Shown: positions 51,816-63,375 of the stretch, piece by piece
How the letters are laid out: each line of letters opens with the position of its first letter
How positions within the stretch are numbered: position 1 is the stretch's first letter
From: Lachnoclostridium sp. An181
GTDB taxonomy: Bacteria > Bacillota > Clostridia > Lachnospirales > Lachnospiraceae
Reading direction: 5' to 3'
Assembly (NCBI RefSeq): GCF_002160325.1
Contig: NZ_NFKJ01000004.1
Span: forward strand, 62,001-126,000
DNA length: 64,000 bases
The notes under the pieces: model-generated
Seen by the model: the letters and a program-made list of their open reading frames with translations, nothing else
The model's database searches: none
What the model was told of the DNA's origin: nothing
Made by a program: the position numbers and the translations under genes

Positions 51816-53317
51816 ATTTAAAACCGGAAGAAATCAGCTCTGTGATCAAAGAGCAGATTCAAAGATATGCGTCCAGACTGGAAGTGGCGGATGCAGGTAC
51901 GGTGATTCAGGTTTATGACGGAATTGCCCGCATCCACGGACTTGAGAGGGCCATGCAGGGAGAACTTCTTGAATTTCCCGGCAAGGTGTATGGAATGGTC
52001 TTGAACCTGGAGGAGGACAATGTAGGAGCGGTACTTTTGGGGGACGATGAAAATATCAATGAAGGGGATACGGTCAAAACAACGGGAAGGGTTGTGGAAG
52101 TCCCGGTGGGAGACTGTATGCTTGGCAGGGTTGTAAATGCACTTGGGCAGCCAATCGATGGAAAAGGACCAATTGAAAATCATAGATTCAGACAAATAGA
52201 AAGAGTAGCGTCCGGAGTTATTGCGAGAAAATCTGTGGATACGCCGCTGCAGACAGGGATCAAGGCCATTGATTCCATGGTTCCCATAGGGCGGGGACAA
52301 AGAGAGCTGATCATCGGGGACAGACAGACCGGAAAGACGGCCATTGCCATTGATGCGATTATAAATCAAAAGGGTCAGAACGTAAAATGTATTTACGTTG
52401 CCATCGGACAAAAAGCATCCACAGTGGCAAATATTGTGCAGACACTGGAAGAATATGGGGCAATGGATTACACGACCGTTGTGGCTGCAACCGCAAGTGA
52501 GCTGGCGCCATTGCAGTATATTGCTCCGTATTCCGGCTGTGCGATTGGAGAAGAGTGGATGGAGAACGGGGAGGATGTTCTGATCGTCTACGATGATCTT
52601 TCCAAACATGCCACCGCATACCGGACACTCTCCCTTCTTCTTCGCAGACCGCCTGGAAGAGAGGCGTTTCCGGGGGATGTCTTTTATCTGCATTCCAGGC
52701 TTTTGGAAAGGGCTGCAAAGCTTTCAGACAAATTGGGTGGAGGGTCCCTTACAGCCCTGCCGATCATTGAGACGCAGGCTGGGGATGTATCCGCATACAT
52801 TCCGACCAATGTCATATCCATCACGGACGGACAAATTTATCTGGAGACAGAAATGTTCAATTCAGGTTTCAGGCCTGCCGTCAATGCAGGGCTTTCCGTA
52901 TCCCGTGTGGGAGGCTCTGCGCAGATAAAGGCGATGAAAAAGATTGCAGGACAGATTCGTATTGAGCTGGCCCAGTACCGGGAGCTGGCTGCGTTTGCAC
53001 AGTTTGGATCTGAATTGGACGCGGAGACAAAAGAAAGACTTGCGCAGGGAGAAAGGATCCGTGAAATTTTAAAACAGCCGCAGTACCGGCCAATGCCGGT
53101 GGAATATCAGGTCATTATCATCTATGCGGCAACGAGAAAATATCTTCTGGACATTCCGGTGGAGGAGATTCAAAGATTTGAGGAAGAGATTTTGGAATTT
53201 ATCTCTACAAAATATCCGGAGATTCCAGACAAGATAAAAGAAGAAAAAACACTTTCCGAAGAGACAGAAGAACAGTTAAGAAAGGTGATCGTAGAATTTA
53301 AAGAAACATTTTGTTAG
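51812..53317 (+). CDS. atpA: F1Fo ATP synthase subunit alpha
   Basis: 501 aa. The regulatory, non-catalytic nucleotide subunit. The P-loop GDRQTGKTA is near residue 169, and [20 protein letters not shown] and [18 protein letters not shown] are signatures. The length is normal. It overlaps atpH by 4 nt. Confidence 0.97.
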   Translation: MNLKPEEISSVIKEQIQRYASRLEVADAGTVIQVYDGIARIHGLERAMQGELLEFPGKVYGMVLNLEEDNVGAVLLGDDENINEGDTVKTTGRVVEVPVGDCMLGRVVNALGQPIDGKGPIENHRFRQIERVASGVIARKSVDTPLQTGIKAIDSMVPIGRGQRELIIGDRQTGKTAIAIDAIINQKGQNVKCIYVAIGQKASTVANIVQTLEEYGAMDYTTVVAATASELAPLQYIAPYSGCAIGEEWMENGEDVLIVYDDLSKHATAYRTLSLLLRRPPGREAFPGDVFYLHSRLLERAAKLSDKLGGGSLTALPIIETQAGDVSAYIPTNVISITDGQIYLETEMFNSGFRPAVNAGLSVSRVGGSAQIKAMKKIAGQIRIELAQYRELAAFAQFGSELDAETKERLAQGERIREILKQPQYRPMPVEYQVIIIYAATRKYLLDIPVEEIQRFEEEILEFISTKYPEIPDKIKEEKTLSEETEEQLRKVIVEFKETFC

Positions 53318-53329
53318 GAGGGATGAGAC

Positions 53330-54220
53330 ATGGCGTCTATGAGAGATATTAAACGGCGCAGAAACAGCATTGCCAGCACGCAGCAGATCACAAAAGCCAT
53401 GAAACTTGTCTCAACCGTAAAATTGCAGAAAGCAAGGACGCGCGCGGAGAACTCCAAACCTTATTTTGCATGCATGTATCAGACAGTGGCTTCTATGTTG
53501 TCAAAAGTAGGGAAGATCGATCATCCCTGCCTGCAAAGCGGAAGTTCTGACAAAAAAGGGATCGTGGTGATCACATCCAACCGTGGGCTTGCAGGCGGAT
53601 ACAACTCAAATATAGTCAAATTAATTGTGGACAGTGGTTTTGAAAGGGAAAAGGTAAGGCTCTACGCAGTCGGGACAAAAGGGATTGAAAGTTTTGCGCG
53701 CAAAGGCTATGAGGTGGCGGCAGACTACTCAGATGTGTTGGAGTCTTTGGTTTACGCGGATGCAAAAGAGATCACAAAGAAACTTTTAAGTGATTTTCTG
53801 ACTGGCGAGATCGGAGAGATTTATGTGGCCTATACCTTTTTTAAGAATACAGTCAGCCATATACCGACACTGATGAAATTGCTCCCGATTGATCCTGGAT
53901 CTATGGATGAGGAGAAAAAAAATGGGGCGAAAGAGAGCGGGGAGGATGAGGAAGAGAAACTCACGCTGATGAATTTTGAGCCTAATGAGGAGCAGGCACT
54001 GGATCTGCTCGTGCCAAAATATCTGTCCAGTATTTTGTACGGTGCCATGGTGGAGGCAGCGGCCAGTGAAAATGGGGCGCGCATGCAGGCCATGGATTCG
54101 GCGACAAATAATGCGCAGGAAATGATGGAAGAGTTAGCTTTAAAATATAACCGGGCCCGTCAGGGTTCCATTACACAGGAATTAACAGAAATTATAGCCG
54201 GGGCGGAAGCGCTTGGCTAA
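53330..54220 (+). CDS. atpG: F1Fo ATP synthase subunit gamma
   Basis: 296 aa central shaft. The N-terminal helix (DIKRRRNSIASTQQITKAMK) and the C-terminal helix (AMDSATNNAQEMMEELALKY) are conserved. A Glu/Lys-rich stretch near residues 187-208 (EEKKNGAKESGEDEEEK) is a small insertion in the Rossmann part. Start ATG with TAGGAGGG upstream. Confidence 0.95.
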   Translation: MASMRDIKRRRNSIASTQQITKAMKLVSTVKLQKARTRAENSKPYFACMYQTVASMLSKVGKIDHPCLQSGSSDKKGIVVITSNRGLAGGYNSNIVKLIVDSGFEREKVRLYAVGTKGIESFARKGYEVAADYSDVLESLVYADAKEITKKLLSDFLTGEIGEIYVAYTFFKNTVSHIPTLMKLLPIDPGSMDEEKKNGAKESGEDEEEKLTLMNFEPNEEQALDLLVPKYLSSILYGAMVEAAASENGARMQAMDSATNNAQEMMEELALKYNRARQGSITQELTEIIAGAEALG

Positions 54221-55627
<1,407 letters not shown>

Positions 55628-55638
55628 GGGGTGTTTCT

Positions 55639-56037
55639 TTGGCAGAATCATTTGAACTCCGTATTATTGAACCGGAAGGAGATTTTTTCCAGGGAGAATG
55701 TGACTTTTTAGAGTTTGTTTCCGTGGAGGGAGAGATGGGGATCTACAAAGACCACATTCCTCTGACAACAATCCTGGAACCTTGTGTGATGAAGATCCAC
55801 AAAGGGGAAGGGATGAAAAAGGCGGCAGTTCTTGGAGGATTTCTGGAAATCTTAAAGACAAAGGTAACAGTGCTCGCAGAGGACGCCCAGTGGCCGGGTG
55901 AGATTGATGTAGAACGCGCGAAAGCGGCCAAAAAGAGGGCAGAAGAAAGACTTGTCTCTAAAGGTGAAGATGTGGATGAACGAAGAGCTGAAGCTGCGCT
56001 GAAACGGGCGATAGCAAGGATACAGACAGTAAAATAG
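55639..56037 (+). CDS. atpC: F1Fo ATP synthase subunit epsilon
   Basis: 132 aa. An N-terminal beta-sandwich (FELRIIEPEGDFFQGECDFL, EGEMGIYKDHIPLTTIL) and a C-terminal helical hairpin are present. The start is TTG at 55639 with GGGGGTG upstream. It ends the operon; a terminator follows 14 nt later. Confidence 0.94.
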   Translation: MAESFELRIIEPEGDFFQGECDFLEFVSVEGEMGIYKDHIPLTTILEPCVMKIHKGEGMKKAAVLGGFLEILKTKVTVLAEDAQWPGEIDVERAKAAKKRAEERLVSKGEDVDERRAEAALKRAIARIQTVK

Positions 56038-56051
56038 AATAAGTAATGAGA

Positions 56052-56090
56052 AATGGCGGATTGCAGGATATTGTGATCCGCCATTATTTT
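56052..56090 (+). terminator. atp operon terminator
   Basis: Perfect 10-bp stem AATGGCGGAT / ATCCGCCATT followed by ATTTT. Confidence 0.85.
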
Positions 56091-56131
56091 GCCGCAGTAT
56101 AAGCAAACACTGTAGGTGGCAAAGTTTTTGT

Positions 56132-59100
56132 GTGAATTTAAATATAATAAAAAAATGTACAAGGATCATAGCTTTGTTGTTGGTCGCAACTATAGTGTTT
56201 TCAGGAGGGACAACCAGTAACATACAGGCTCTGGCTGCTGACAGTGAACCAGTGACAGTGAAAACAGAAAAGGATGTTTATGTTCAGGGCGGCGGCAGTA
56301 AAGACGAAGTCATGAACCATAAAGATGGCTGGCTTTGCGTAAAAACGACAAATGCAGGTGGATTGGAGGGCAGTTACCACAGAAACCGGATGGGATGCCG
56401 GGGAAATGACCTGGAACAAATTTCCTGAGCAGGATCAACTGGTGGCTACCTTTACAAAAGACAATATTGACCAAAACAATAATTTGACCATTGATGTAAG
56501 TTCAGCTGTGGAAGAGGCTGTAAAAAATGGACAAGATGCTATTAGTTTTGAAGTGAGCATGTTAAATCCGAATGATGCGAATGATGTGGCGATTTACTTT
56601 TACAGTCATAAATGCAGCGGAAAATCCGGTCCGTGGTTGGAAGTGTCCTATGATGCTCAAAAAGAAGAGCAGGAACAGGTTTTCCGTAATCTGCGCACAA
56701 AATGGAAAAATTATTTGGTTGGGGAAAATCTGGATCCAAAAGATTCTGCTGTAAAAATTTATGTAGATACCTTAAACACTACGGCAAATACATACTGGGA
56801 AAATATGAACAGAAGCGATGAAACCAGCCGCAGACAGCTGTGGGATGATGTCGCGATTTATGAGCCGGACGGCACAAGAAATGGTCCGGCACAGGTGAAT
56901 TCCAATTTTGAGCGGCTGCTAAAACTGGCATTGGCGTATGAAACGCCTGGATGCGATTTATACCAGAATCAAGACTGTCTGCAGGAGATCATTTACGGGC
57001 TGGAATTTATGGTGGATACTTATTATAATGGCAGTACCAGCCAGCATTGGGGAAACTGGTGGGAATGGGAGATCGGTATCCCGCAAAATTTGTGTTCCAC
57101 ACTTTTAGTATTGCACGAAGAAATCCCGCAGACATCGATCGAATATCTCCTGACTGGAGTTGAGCGGTATGCACCGAACAGTGACTCGGCAGGAATTCCA
57201 GGTTCTCCTAATATGACAGGAGCCAATTTGCTCGACAAAGTGCTGGTAGTGGCACAGACCGGTGTCTTAACCGGAAATGAAAGCAAGATGGACCATGCAT
57301 ATACGGCTCAGAAAAAAGCGTATCGTTATGTCACAAGTGGTGATGGTTTTTATGAAGACGGATCATTTATTCAGCATGGCTCCCTTGCGTGCACTAGCGA
57401 TTATGGCCGCAAAATGTATAAATGTATTGCTGATCTTTTTTACATATTAGATGATACACAGTGGGAAGTAAAATATAGTGATGGCAGTGAACAGGTTGTT
57501 TATAATGGAGTGTTCGATGCAATAGAACCTTTGATATATGATGGACAGTTTGCTGACAGCACAGCAGGACGTGGAGTGTCAAGACCTACTGAGAATACCC
57601 GTACCAGGGCGGTCGGGATTATGGAATCTCTCCTTCTTATTGGCACTACTATGGATGACAGGGAAATGAAGTCATCGTTTGAGAGTATGGCAAAGTATCA
57701 GATTGGCGTAGATGAAACCTATTTTTATCAGAATGCGACAAACATTACATCCATACTGCTGGCAAAAGAAATTATGGAAAACGATGCCATTGAAGCAAGA
57801 GACGATTACTCTGTCCACAAAACATACGCGGGTATGGACCGGATTTCTCACGTTCGGCCTTCCTATATGTTTAATATTTCCATGAGTTCGACCAGACGGA
57901 GTAAGTTTGAGAATTTCAATGATGAGGGCAGGAGACTTTGGAATATTGCAGATGGTATGACTTATTTATATACGGATGAGTTGGATCAGTACACAAATGA
58001 TTACTGGGCATCCATTGACCCTCACCGTTTACCTGGAACAACTGTAGAACATGCCTTGAGCAGACCTGCATTTACTTCCCGCACTGTGACCGGAAAAACC
58101 CCTTACAGCTGGGCGGGAGGCGTTACATTGGGCGATTATGGTACAGCAGGGGTACAGATGAAGTCGCTTGGAAATGAGACAAAAGGAAATGGCAATGAGC
58201 TGACAGGGGCTGATTCAAAAAAATCCTGGTTTATGTTTGATGATGAGATCGTTGCAATTGGCAGCAGTATCACTTCTGATACTGGCAATTGTGTGGAAAC
58301 CATTATTGACAACCGTCAAATTGAGCTGGATTTGTCCAATACAGTTACGATTAATGGAGAAACACCGGATCTTGTGGATAATAGTGATAGCAATGATAAA
58401 CACGGGACAACCATTAAAAATGCACAGTGGGCCAATATTCAGGGCAGCACGGAAAATTCCACGATCGGCTATTATTTTCCAAAAGAGGGAACAACGATCC
58501 AGGCGTTAAAAGAACGCCGTGACAGCAATTATAATGTACAGCATTATACAGATAAGGAGGTCAGCGGAAGTTACGCAACGTTGTGGTTTGACCATGGGGA
58601 AAATCCAACGGACGAAAGCTATGAATATGTCATTTTGCCGGGTAAGGATGCAGCGGAGACGAAAGCATATGCAGAAAATCCCCAGATTGAGGTGATTGAA
58701 AACAGCGATGATGCACATGCAGTGCGCCATAAAGGACTGAATATGACAGGCATCAATTTCTGGAAAAATGAGGAGAAGACAGCAGCGGGAATCACTTCGA
58801 ATAAACAGGCATCCGTCATGATGCGACAGACGGAGGATACATTGGAGATATCTGTTTCTGACCCAACCCAGACGAATAATGGAACGATAGAGCTGACAGT
58901 GCCAATACCATGCAGCGAGGTAGTGTCAAAGGATGATACTGTTTCTGCGGACATGACATTGACATCAGTGAAACTGACTATTGATGTGGCAGGGGCAAAA
59001 GGCAAAAGTCATTCCATCGTGCTGAAAACTTCTGGTATCCAAAACAAGAACGCTATTGTAAGCGTTTCTGATCCTGATATGATCTATACAGAAAAAGGCA

Positions 59101-60548
59101 CTGAATTTGAAGACCTTTCTTTGCCAGAGACAGTTTCAATTCAGACCAGTGACAATATACAGTATGATGCGCAGGTAGTCTGGAGCAATGCAGGTTATGA
59201 CGGAGATTCCGTAGGCTTATATGAACTGAGCGGTCTTATTGTACTGCCTGAAAGCGTGACAAATCCGGAAGGGCTGAGTGCAAAGATCATGGTACAGGTG
59301 GGGGATATATATGCGAAAGCCTCCCAGGATACCTTTGTGCGTGACAATTCCACGACAGGAAACGACCACAAGAGCAAGCCGGAACTGGAAATAAAAAATG
59401 ACGGCAAGGGATATTCGCGAAAAGTTCTGGTGAAAATTCCACTGAAAGATGTTCCAAAAGATGCGGATAAGATTTACTTTATGTTTGAATTTGCGGCATC
59501 TCCAAATTCCGGTTTTAGTGATTTGGCTATATACCAGACAGAAGATTGGGATGAGACGACCGTAACATGGGATGATTTTCCGGAACGTATCGGGGAAAAA
59601 GTGGCAAGTGTCACACGCGAGGATGTGGAAAAGGATCTTTGCCAGAAGATTGATGTTACAGATCTTGTAAAACAGGCTGTGGAGGCAGGAGAAGAGCAGA
59701 TTTCATTTGAACTGAGCATTCCTGAGTACTCAAAGGACAATTATGCTGCAATTTGTTCTTTGGAACATAAAACCGGCCAGGTTCCGACCTTGTATTTTGA
59801 AACAACACCGGATCCTGAGGTGACAGTAAACAAAACAGCTCTTCAGGCTTTATACGAAGGAAATTTACACTGGAGAGAAACGGATTTTACAGCTGAGAGC
59901 TGGAAACCTTTCAAGGACGCTCTGACAGAGGCGGAACAAGTGCTTCAAGATGAATTGGCAACGCAGGATCAAGTGGACGAAGTAGAAACCATCTTGAGAG
60001 AGGCTGTAAAAGGTCTTGTAAAAAGCGAAGCACAAAACCTGTCTACTGCAGTTTTAGAGTATGCACTGGAGCTTGCAAAAAAAGCAGATACTGCAGGTGT
60101 GAATAAACAGGTTGTGGAAAAATTTGAAGCAGCAGTAGCCCATGGACAGGAGATTCTCAACAAGGTAGAAAGCCAGGATCAGACTGTGACACAGTCCATC
60201 CGGGAAGAACAGTATGAAGAATCAGGGGTACTTGCAGTTCGCAGTGCGCTTGCAGAGGCATGCAATGTAATGGAAAATGAACAGGCAGAAGAAAAAGAAG
60301 TAGAGTTGGCAGCAGAGAATTTACAAAAAGCAATGGATGCACTGGTTGTAAAAACTGATATGAAGGAGACAACAGGAACACAGGCGAACGTAGCAGACGA
60401 AAAATCAGTGACAACAAATGACACTGCAAAAAGTACAGTGAAATCTGTAAAAACAGGAGATATGGCGAACATGGTATTGCCGTTGACAGTTGGATTGGCA
60501 GCTTTGGCAGCGTTTGTGCTGAGTGTTTCCAAAAAGAAGGAAAGATAA
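56132..60548 (+). pseudogene. PL8 polysaccharide (hyaluronate/chondroitin) lyase, frameshifted near the N-terminus
   Basis: The frame from GTG 56132 encodes a signal peptide (IIALLLVATIVFSGGTTSNIQ) and the start of a DNRLRE-like domain, then runs out of frame and stops at 56428. The remainder is open from ATG 56352 (1398 aa). Comparison with the protein's own second DNRLRE domain (~1020-1160) suggests about 40 residues are missing at the junction near 56350-56385, an out-of-frame deletion. The catalytic part is intact: Asn235 (NWWEWEIGIP), His342 (GSFIQHG), Tyr351 and Arg407/Arg411 (GRGVSR), numbered from 56352. An FIVAR-like region and a SVKTGD sorting signal end it. Without the signal peptide the enzyme would stay inside the cell. 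A sequencing error cannot be excluded. Substrate within PL8 (hyaluronate, chondroitin, xanthan) is uncertain. Confidence 0.8.
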
Positions 60549-60581
60549 TAGTATAAAGTTCCTGTAGGAATTTGAAGATTG

Positions 60582-60613
60582 AGAGAGCCGGAAGGGATCC
60601 GACTCTCTTTTTT
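60582..60613 (+). terminator. PL8 gene terminator
   Basis: 11-bp stem AGAGAGCCGGA / TCCGACTCTCT with one G-U pair, then T6. Confidence 0.82.
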
Positions 60614-61313
60614 GATGAGCTGTGTAAAACGTAGAATGATAGAGCGATTAGAATAGAAATTTTGATGGACTTGGCAACAAACTCCAGACTTTTGAGTTTA
60701 GTGGAGCTATTTTGACGAGTAACTCTATAATTTTGCTTTTGAAAAGATAAAAGAAATAAAAGATAAAAAAAGAAGAAACTATTTTGAAAATACAATTCTT
60801 TTTGTGGTTAATAAAAAAATATAGTATTTTTGAGAAAAATAGAATGAAAATATAAAATGCACAACAAAACATAAATAGTGGAAAAAATAAATGATAGTTG
60901 ACTTGAAGTTTGAGAAATAATATAATTATTTTAACAAAAGAAATTTCCATATAAACAAAGAGGTGAATTTTAGTATTAAATTGAGAAGTGAAACGTATAA
61001 TGTCGAAAAATATTTCTTTGCTACGTGGTAGTTGCAAGTGTGTAGTTCTTTTTATTCAGCTCTGTTTTGCATTGGCTGAAACAAAGGCGGTGCATGAAGT
61101 AGTTGGCATGATATATTATATGAATTTAGGAATGTGTATCTGAGTACACGGGCAACAGACGTGTTTTGTGTATCTTGAGCAAAATAAGATTATATGTCTA
61201 CTTTTGCATATGATTTACAAGTCAAATACTGAAGTAAACAGAGTTTTTGTGCATGGCAGTAAGAGTATGAGTAATGAATGCTGTACTAGTTTGCTGTGAG
61301 GAAGGCGGAAAAT
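60614..61313. other. AT-rich 700-nt intergenic region, no gene seen
   Basis: No frame with family-like sequence or a good ribosome site was found on either strand. A 129-codon minus-strand frame is Phe/Lys/Ile-rich and looks like an AT-rich artefact. No consensus promoter stands out; TTGCAT-17-TACTGA near 61206 is weak. The region must hold the promoter of the following operon. Confidence 0.5.
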
Positions 61314-61760
61314 ATGATGAAGAAAAAACAAAAATGGTTAGCGGGGACTGTTTTAACAATGGGATTGATGATGGGTTTAAGTGTTTCGGCCGTTGCAAGT
61401 GACCCAACGACCAGAAGTGCAAAAGATTCAACATTTCCAAGAGTGTTTATTGGCTATGACTATGGAGATGGATATAATACGAGCATACGTAGTAAAGAAG
61501 ATGACAGTTACAACTATGTAATGAACACATCAGGATTCAATTTGTGGGTAGTGACAAAGGCAGGAACTGATAATAGTAATGTAACAAGAGGAAGTTATGC
61601 TATTATACCAAATGGAGAGTGGTTTATTACCAACTATGTTTATGAAAGAGGTTACAGATCTTGTTATTTGGATATCACAACGGCAAAAAGTGGTGTTTCC
61701 GGTTATTTAAGTGGAAAATGGAGCCCGGATTCTGTGGGCAACTATCCGGTTGCAAACTAA
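61314..61760 (+). CDS. Small secreted protein, possibly DUF2712-like
   Basis: 148 aa. A clear signal peptide (KKKQKWLAGTVLTMGLMMGL, cut near AVAS) is followed by a ~115-aa beta-rich, Tyr/Asn/Ser-rich domain ending GYLSGKWSPDSVGNYPVAN, with one cysteine. Size, composition and the GxW near the end recall Bacillus DUF2712 proteins, which sit beside ABC permeases; this is a weak resemblance. ATG 61314 has GGAAGGCGG 5 nt upstream. It is followed by a lipoprotein gene and two permease-like genes on the same strand, so it is probably a partner or cargo of that system. Confidence 0.7.
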   Translation: MMKKKQKWLAGTVLTMGLMMGLSVSAVASDPTTRSAKDSTFPRVFIGYDYGDGYNTSIRSKEDDSYNYVMNTSGFNLWVVTKAGTDNSNVTRGSYAIIPNGEWFITNYVYERGYRSCYLDITTAKSGVSGYLSGKWSPDSVGNYPVAN

Positions 61761-61822
61761 GTGTAGCAAAGGGGCAGTTCCTTAAATGGAACTGCCGGCC
61801 TTTAGAAAATGGAGGTGGAAAA

Positions 61823-62518
61823 ATGTCTGTGAAGAATAAAAAGTTTTTGGCGTTGATTATTGCTTTCGGATTTGCATGCCTGCCATTAACAGCCTGTTCC
61901 CTCATTGGAAATGATGCGCAGAAGAATTTTGGAAAGGGTGAGGAGGTAGCGCCATACAGACCACAGCATTTGCAGAAGGATAAGTTACACTCATTGGGGG
62001 AGAGCGCCCCGTTTGCCCATCCGACAAATCAAAATAAAAAAGCGGTTGGAGCGGAGTGGACCGTCAAAACAGCAACGCTTTTTAAAAATCCACAGGAGGC
62101 GGGAATTTCTATGGATGAAGTATTGACGGACAATGAGACACATTATGATCTTCAGACGGGTGAGCCATCTGGAGTGGACCTTTCAAAATCTAGTTTTCTA
62201 CTCTGCGATATTACGATTAAAAATATCAGCTCAGAATACATGAATATTACAGATCTTAGCCTAGTTTATCTTCCAGAGAGAGACAAAGAGTTGAAATTAG
62301 TCGGACTTCCGGCTTATTTTTTTAAACCAAAAGAAGTAGAGGACAGTACAGATTATTACAATTTTAAATTGCCGGTGGACAAGACTGTGGATACCAAGGT
62401 TGGATGGTGGGTAAATTTGGAAGAGTGTAAAAAAGAAAATTTATATCTCATGTTTAGTTATGGAGGAGACTCAGAGTACCAGCAATTTTGGAATTTGAAT
62501 CTGCAGGGAGGGGAATGA
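61823..62518 (+). CDS. Predicted lipoprotein
   Basis: 231 aa. The N-terminus is a lipoprotein signal (FLALIIAFGFACLPLTACS) with lipobox LTAC. The mature part has FLLCDITIKNISSEYMNITD, a pattern seen in DUF4352/DUF5027-like beta-sandwich lipoproteins beside ABC systems. Start ATG 61823 with GGAGGTGG. It ends at the start of the permease gene. It may be an extracellular sensor or immunity component; the exact role is unknown. Confidence 0.75.
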   Translation: MSVKNKKFLALIIAFGFACLPLTACSLIGNDAQKNFGKGEEVAPYRPQHLQKDKLHSLGESAPFAHPTNQNKKAVGAEWTVKTATLFKNPQEAGISMDEVLTDNETHYDLQTGEPSGVDLSKSSFLLCDITIKNISSEYMNITDLSLVYLPERDKELKLVGLPAYFFKPKEVEDSTDYYNFKLPVDKTVDTKVGWWVNLEECKKENLYLMFSYGGDSEYQQFWNLNLQGGE

Positions 62519-62520
62519 TA

Positions 62521-63375
62521 TTGAAAGAGATGTTAAAACTGGAATTTAGAAAGGCGTTGAGAAATAAATCATTCTATATTTCACTGATTATTGGATGTAT
62601 CATTACTATGTTTTCGCTTGTATACAATATAGAAATTTATCAAAATGAAATTATGATGATTCAGGGAGACCGTTTAAATCCAATGTATGGAGTCCTAAGT
62701 CTGTTTAATCGATGGATTGGTGGAGAACCGTTCTCTTTTGGATCATCTGCTTATTTTTTTGTTTTTCCACTATTAGTTGCAATTCCATATGGATGGTCTT
62801 ATTGTGAAGAAAAGCAGAGTGGTTACACAAGGCTTGTGACAGTATATTCCGGGAAAAAGGCTTACTTTTTGGCTAAGTATGCAGCTGTATTTTTGAGTGG
62901 TGCTTTGGCCATGGTGCTTCCGCTAGTATTCAATTTTCTGGTATCTGCATTATTTTTTCCGGCAGTCACTCCGTCCCCATTATATTGCACGAGTAATGGA
63001 GTTTTTTACGGTTCGCTCATGTCGATGTTGTATTATTCGGCTCCATTTTTGTATGTGTTTTTTTATCTTTGTATTGATTTTGTTTTTGGAGGACTGATTG
63101 CCTGTTTAAGTTATAGTGTTTCCTGCATTGTAAAATACAAGGTAATTGTGGTGATATTACCGTTGTTTCTTTTACTGGCATTTCACTATTTGCGCCAGTT
63201 TATCTACACCTCACCGGAAGTTCATCATTACAAAGAGATTTCGCCACTGTTTTTTCTGCGACCGGTTCAAATTGTGTACCATACATCATGGACAGTGATT
63301 TTGATTGGCGCGGCGATACTGTTTTTCATTACATTTTTGAGTATTATATGGGAGTACAGACATGAAATTTATTAG
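62521..63375 (+). CDS. ABC-2-type membrane protein
   Basis: 284 aa with about six hydrophobic segments (IIGCIITMFSLVY, FFVFPLLVAIPYGWS, AAVFLSGALAMVLPLVFNFL, VIVVILPLFLLLAF, WTVILIGAAILFFITFLS). The cytoplasmic segment after the second helix (YCEEKQSGYTRLVTVYSGKKAYFLAKY) is typical of ABC-2 permeases. TTG 62521 lies 7 nt after GGGAGGGG; ATG 62515 is in frame but too near. It overlaps the next gene by 14 nt. No ATPase is seen before the window ends. Confidence 0.78.
   Translation: MKEMLKLEFRKALRNKSFYISLIIGCIITMFSLVYNIEIYQNEIMMIQGDRLNPMYGVLSLFNRWIGGEPFSFGSSAYFFVFPLLVAIPYGWSYCEEKQSGYTRLVTVYSGKKAYFLAKYAAVFLSGALAMVLPLVFNFLVSALFFPAVTPSPLYCTSNGVFYGSLMSMLYYSAPFLYVFFYLCIDFVFGGLIACLSYSVSCIVKYKVIVVILPLFLLLAFHYLRQFIYTSPEVHHYKEISPLFFLRPVQIVYHTSWTVILIGAAILFFITFLSIIWEYRHEIY

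Noticed and set aside
60648-61037. Minus-strand 129-codon frame after the PL8 gene
   Set aside because: Phe/Ile/Lys-rich composition expected from AT-rich DNA, no ribosome site, no domain.
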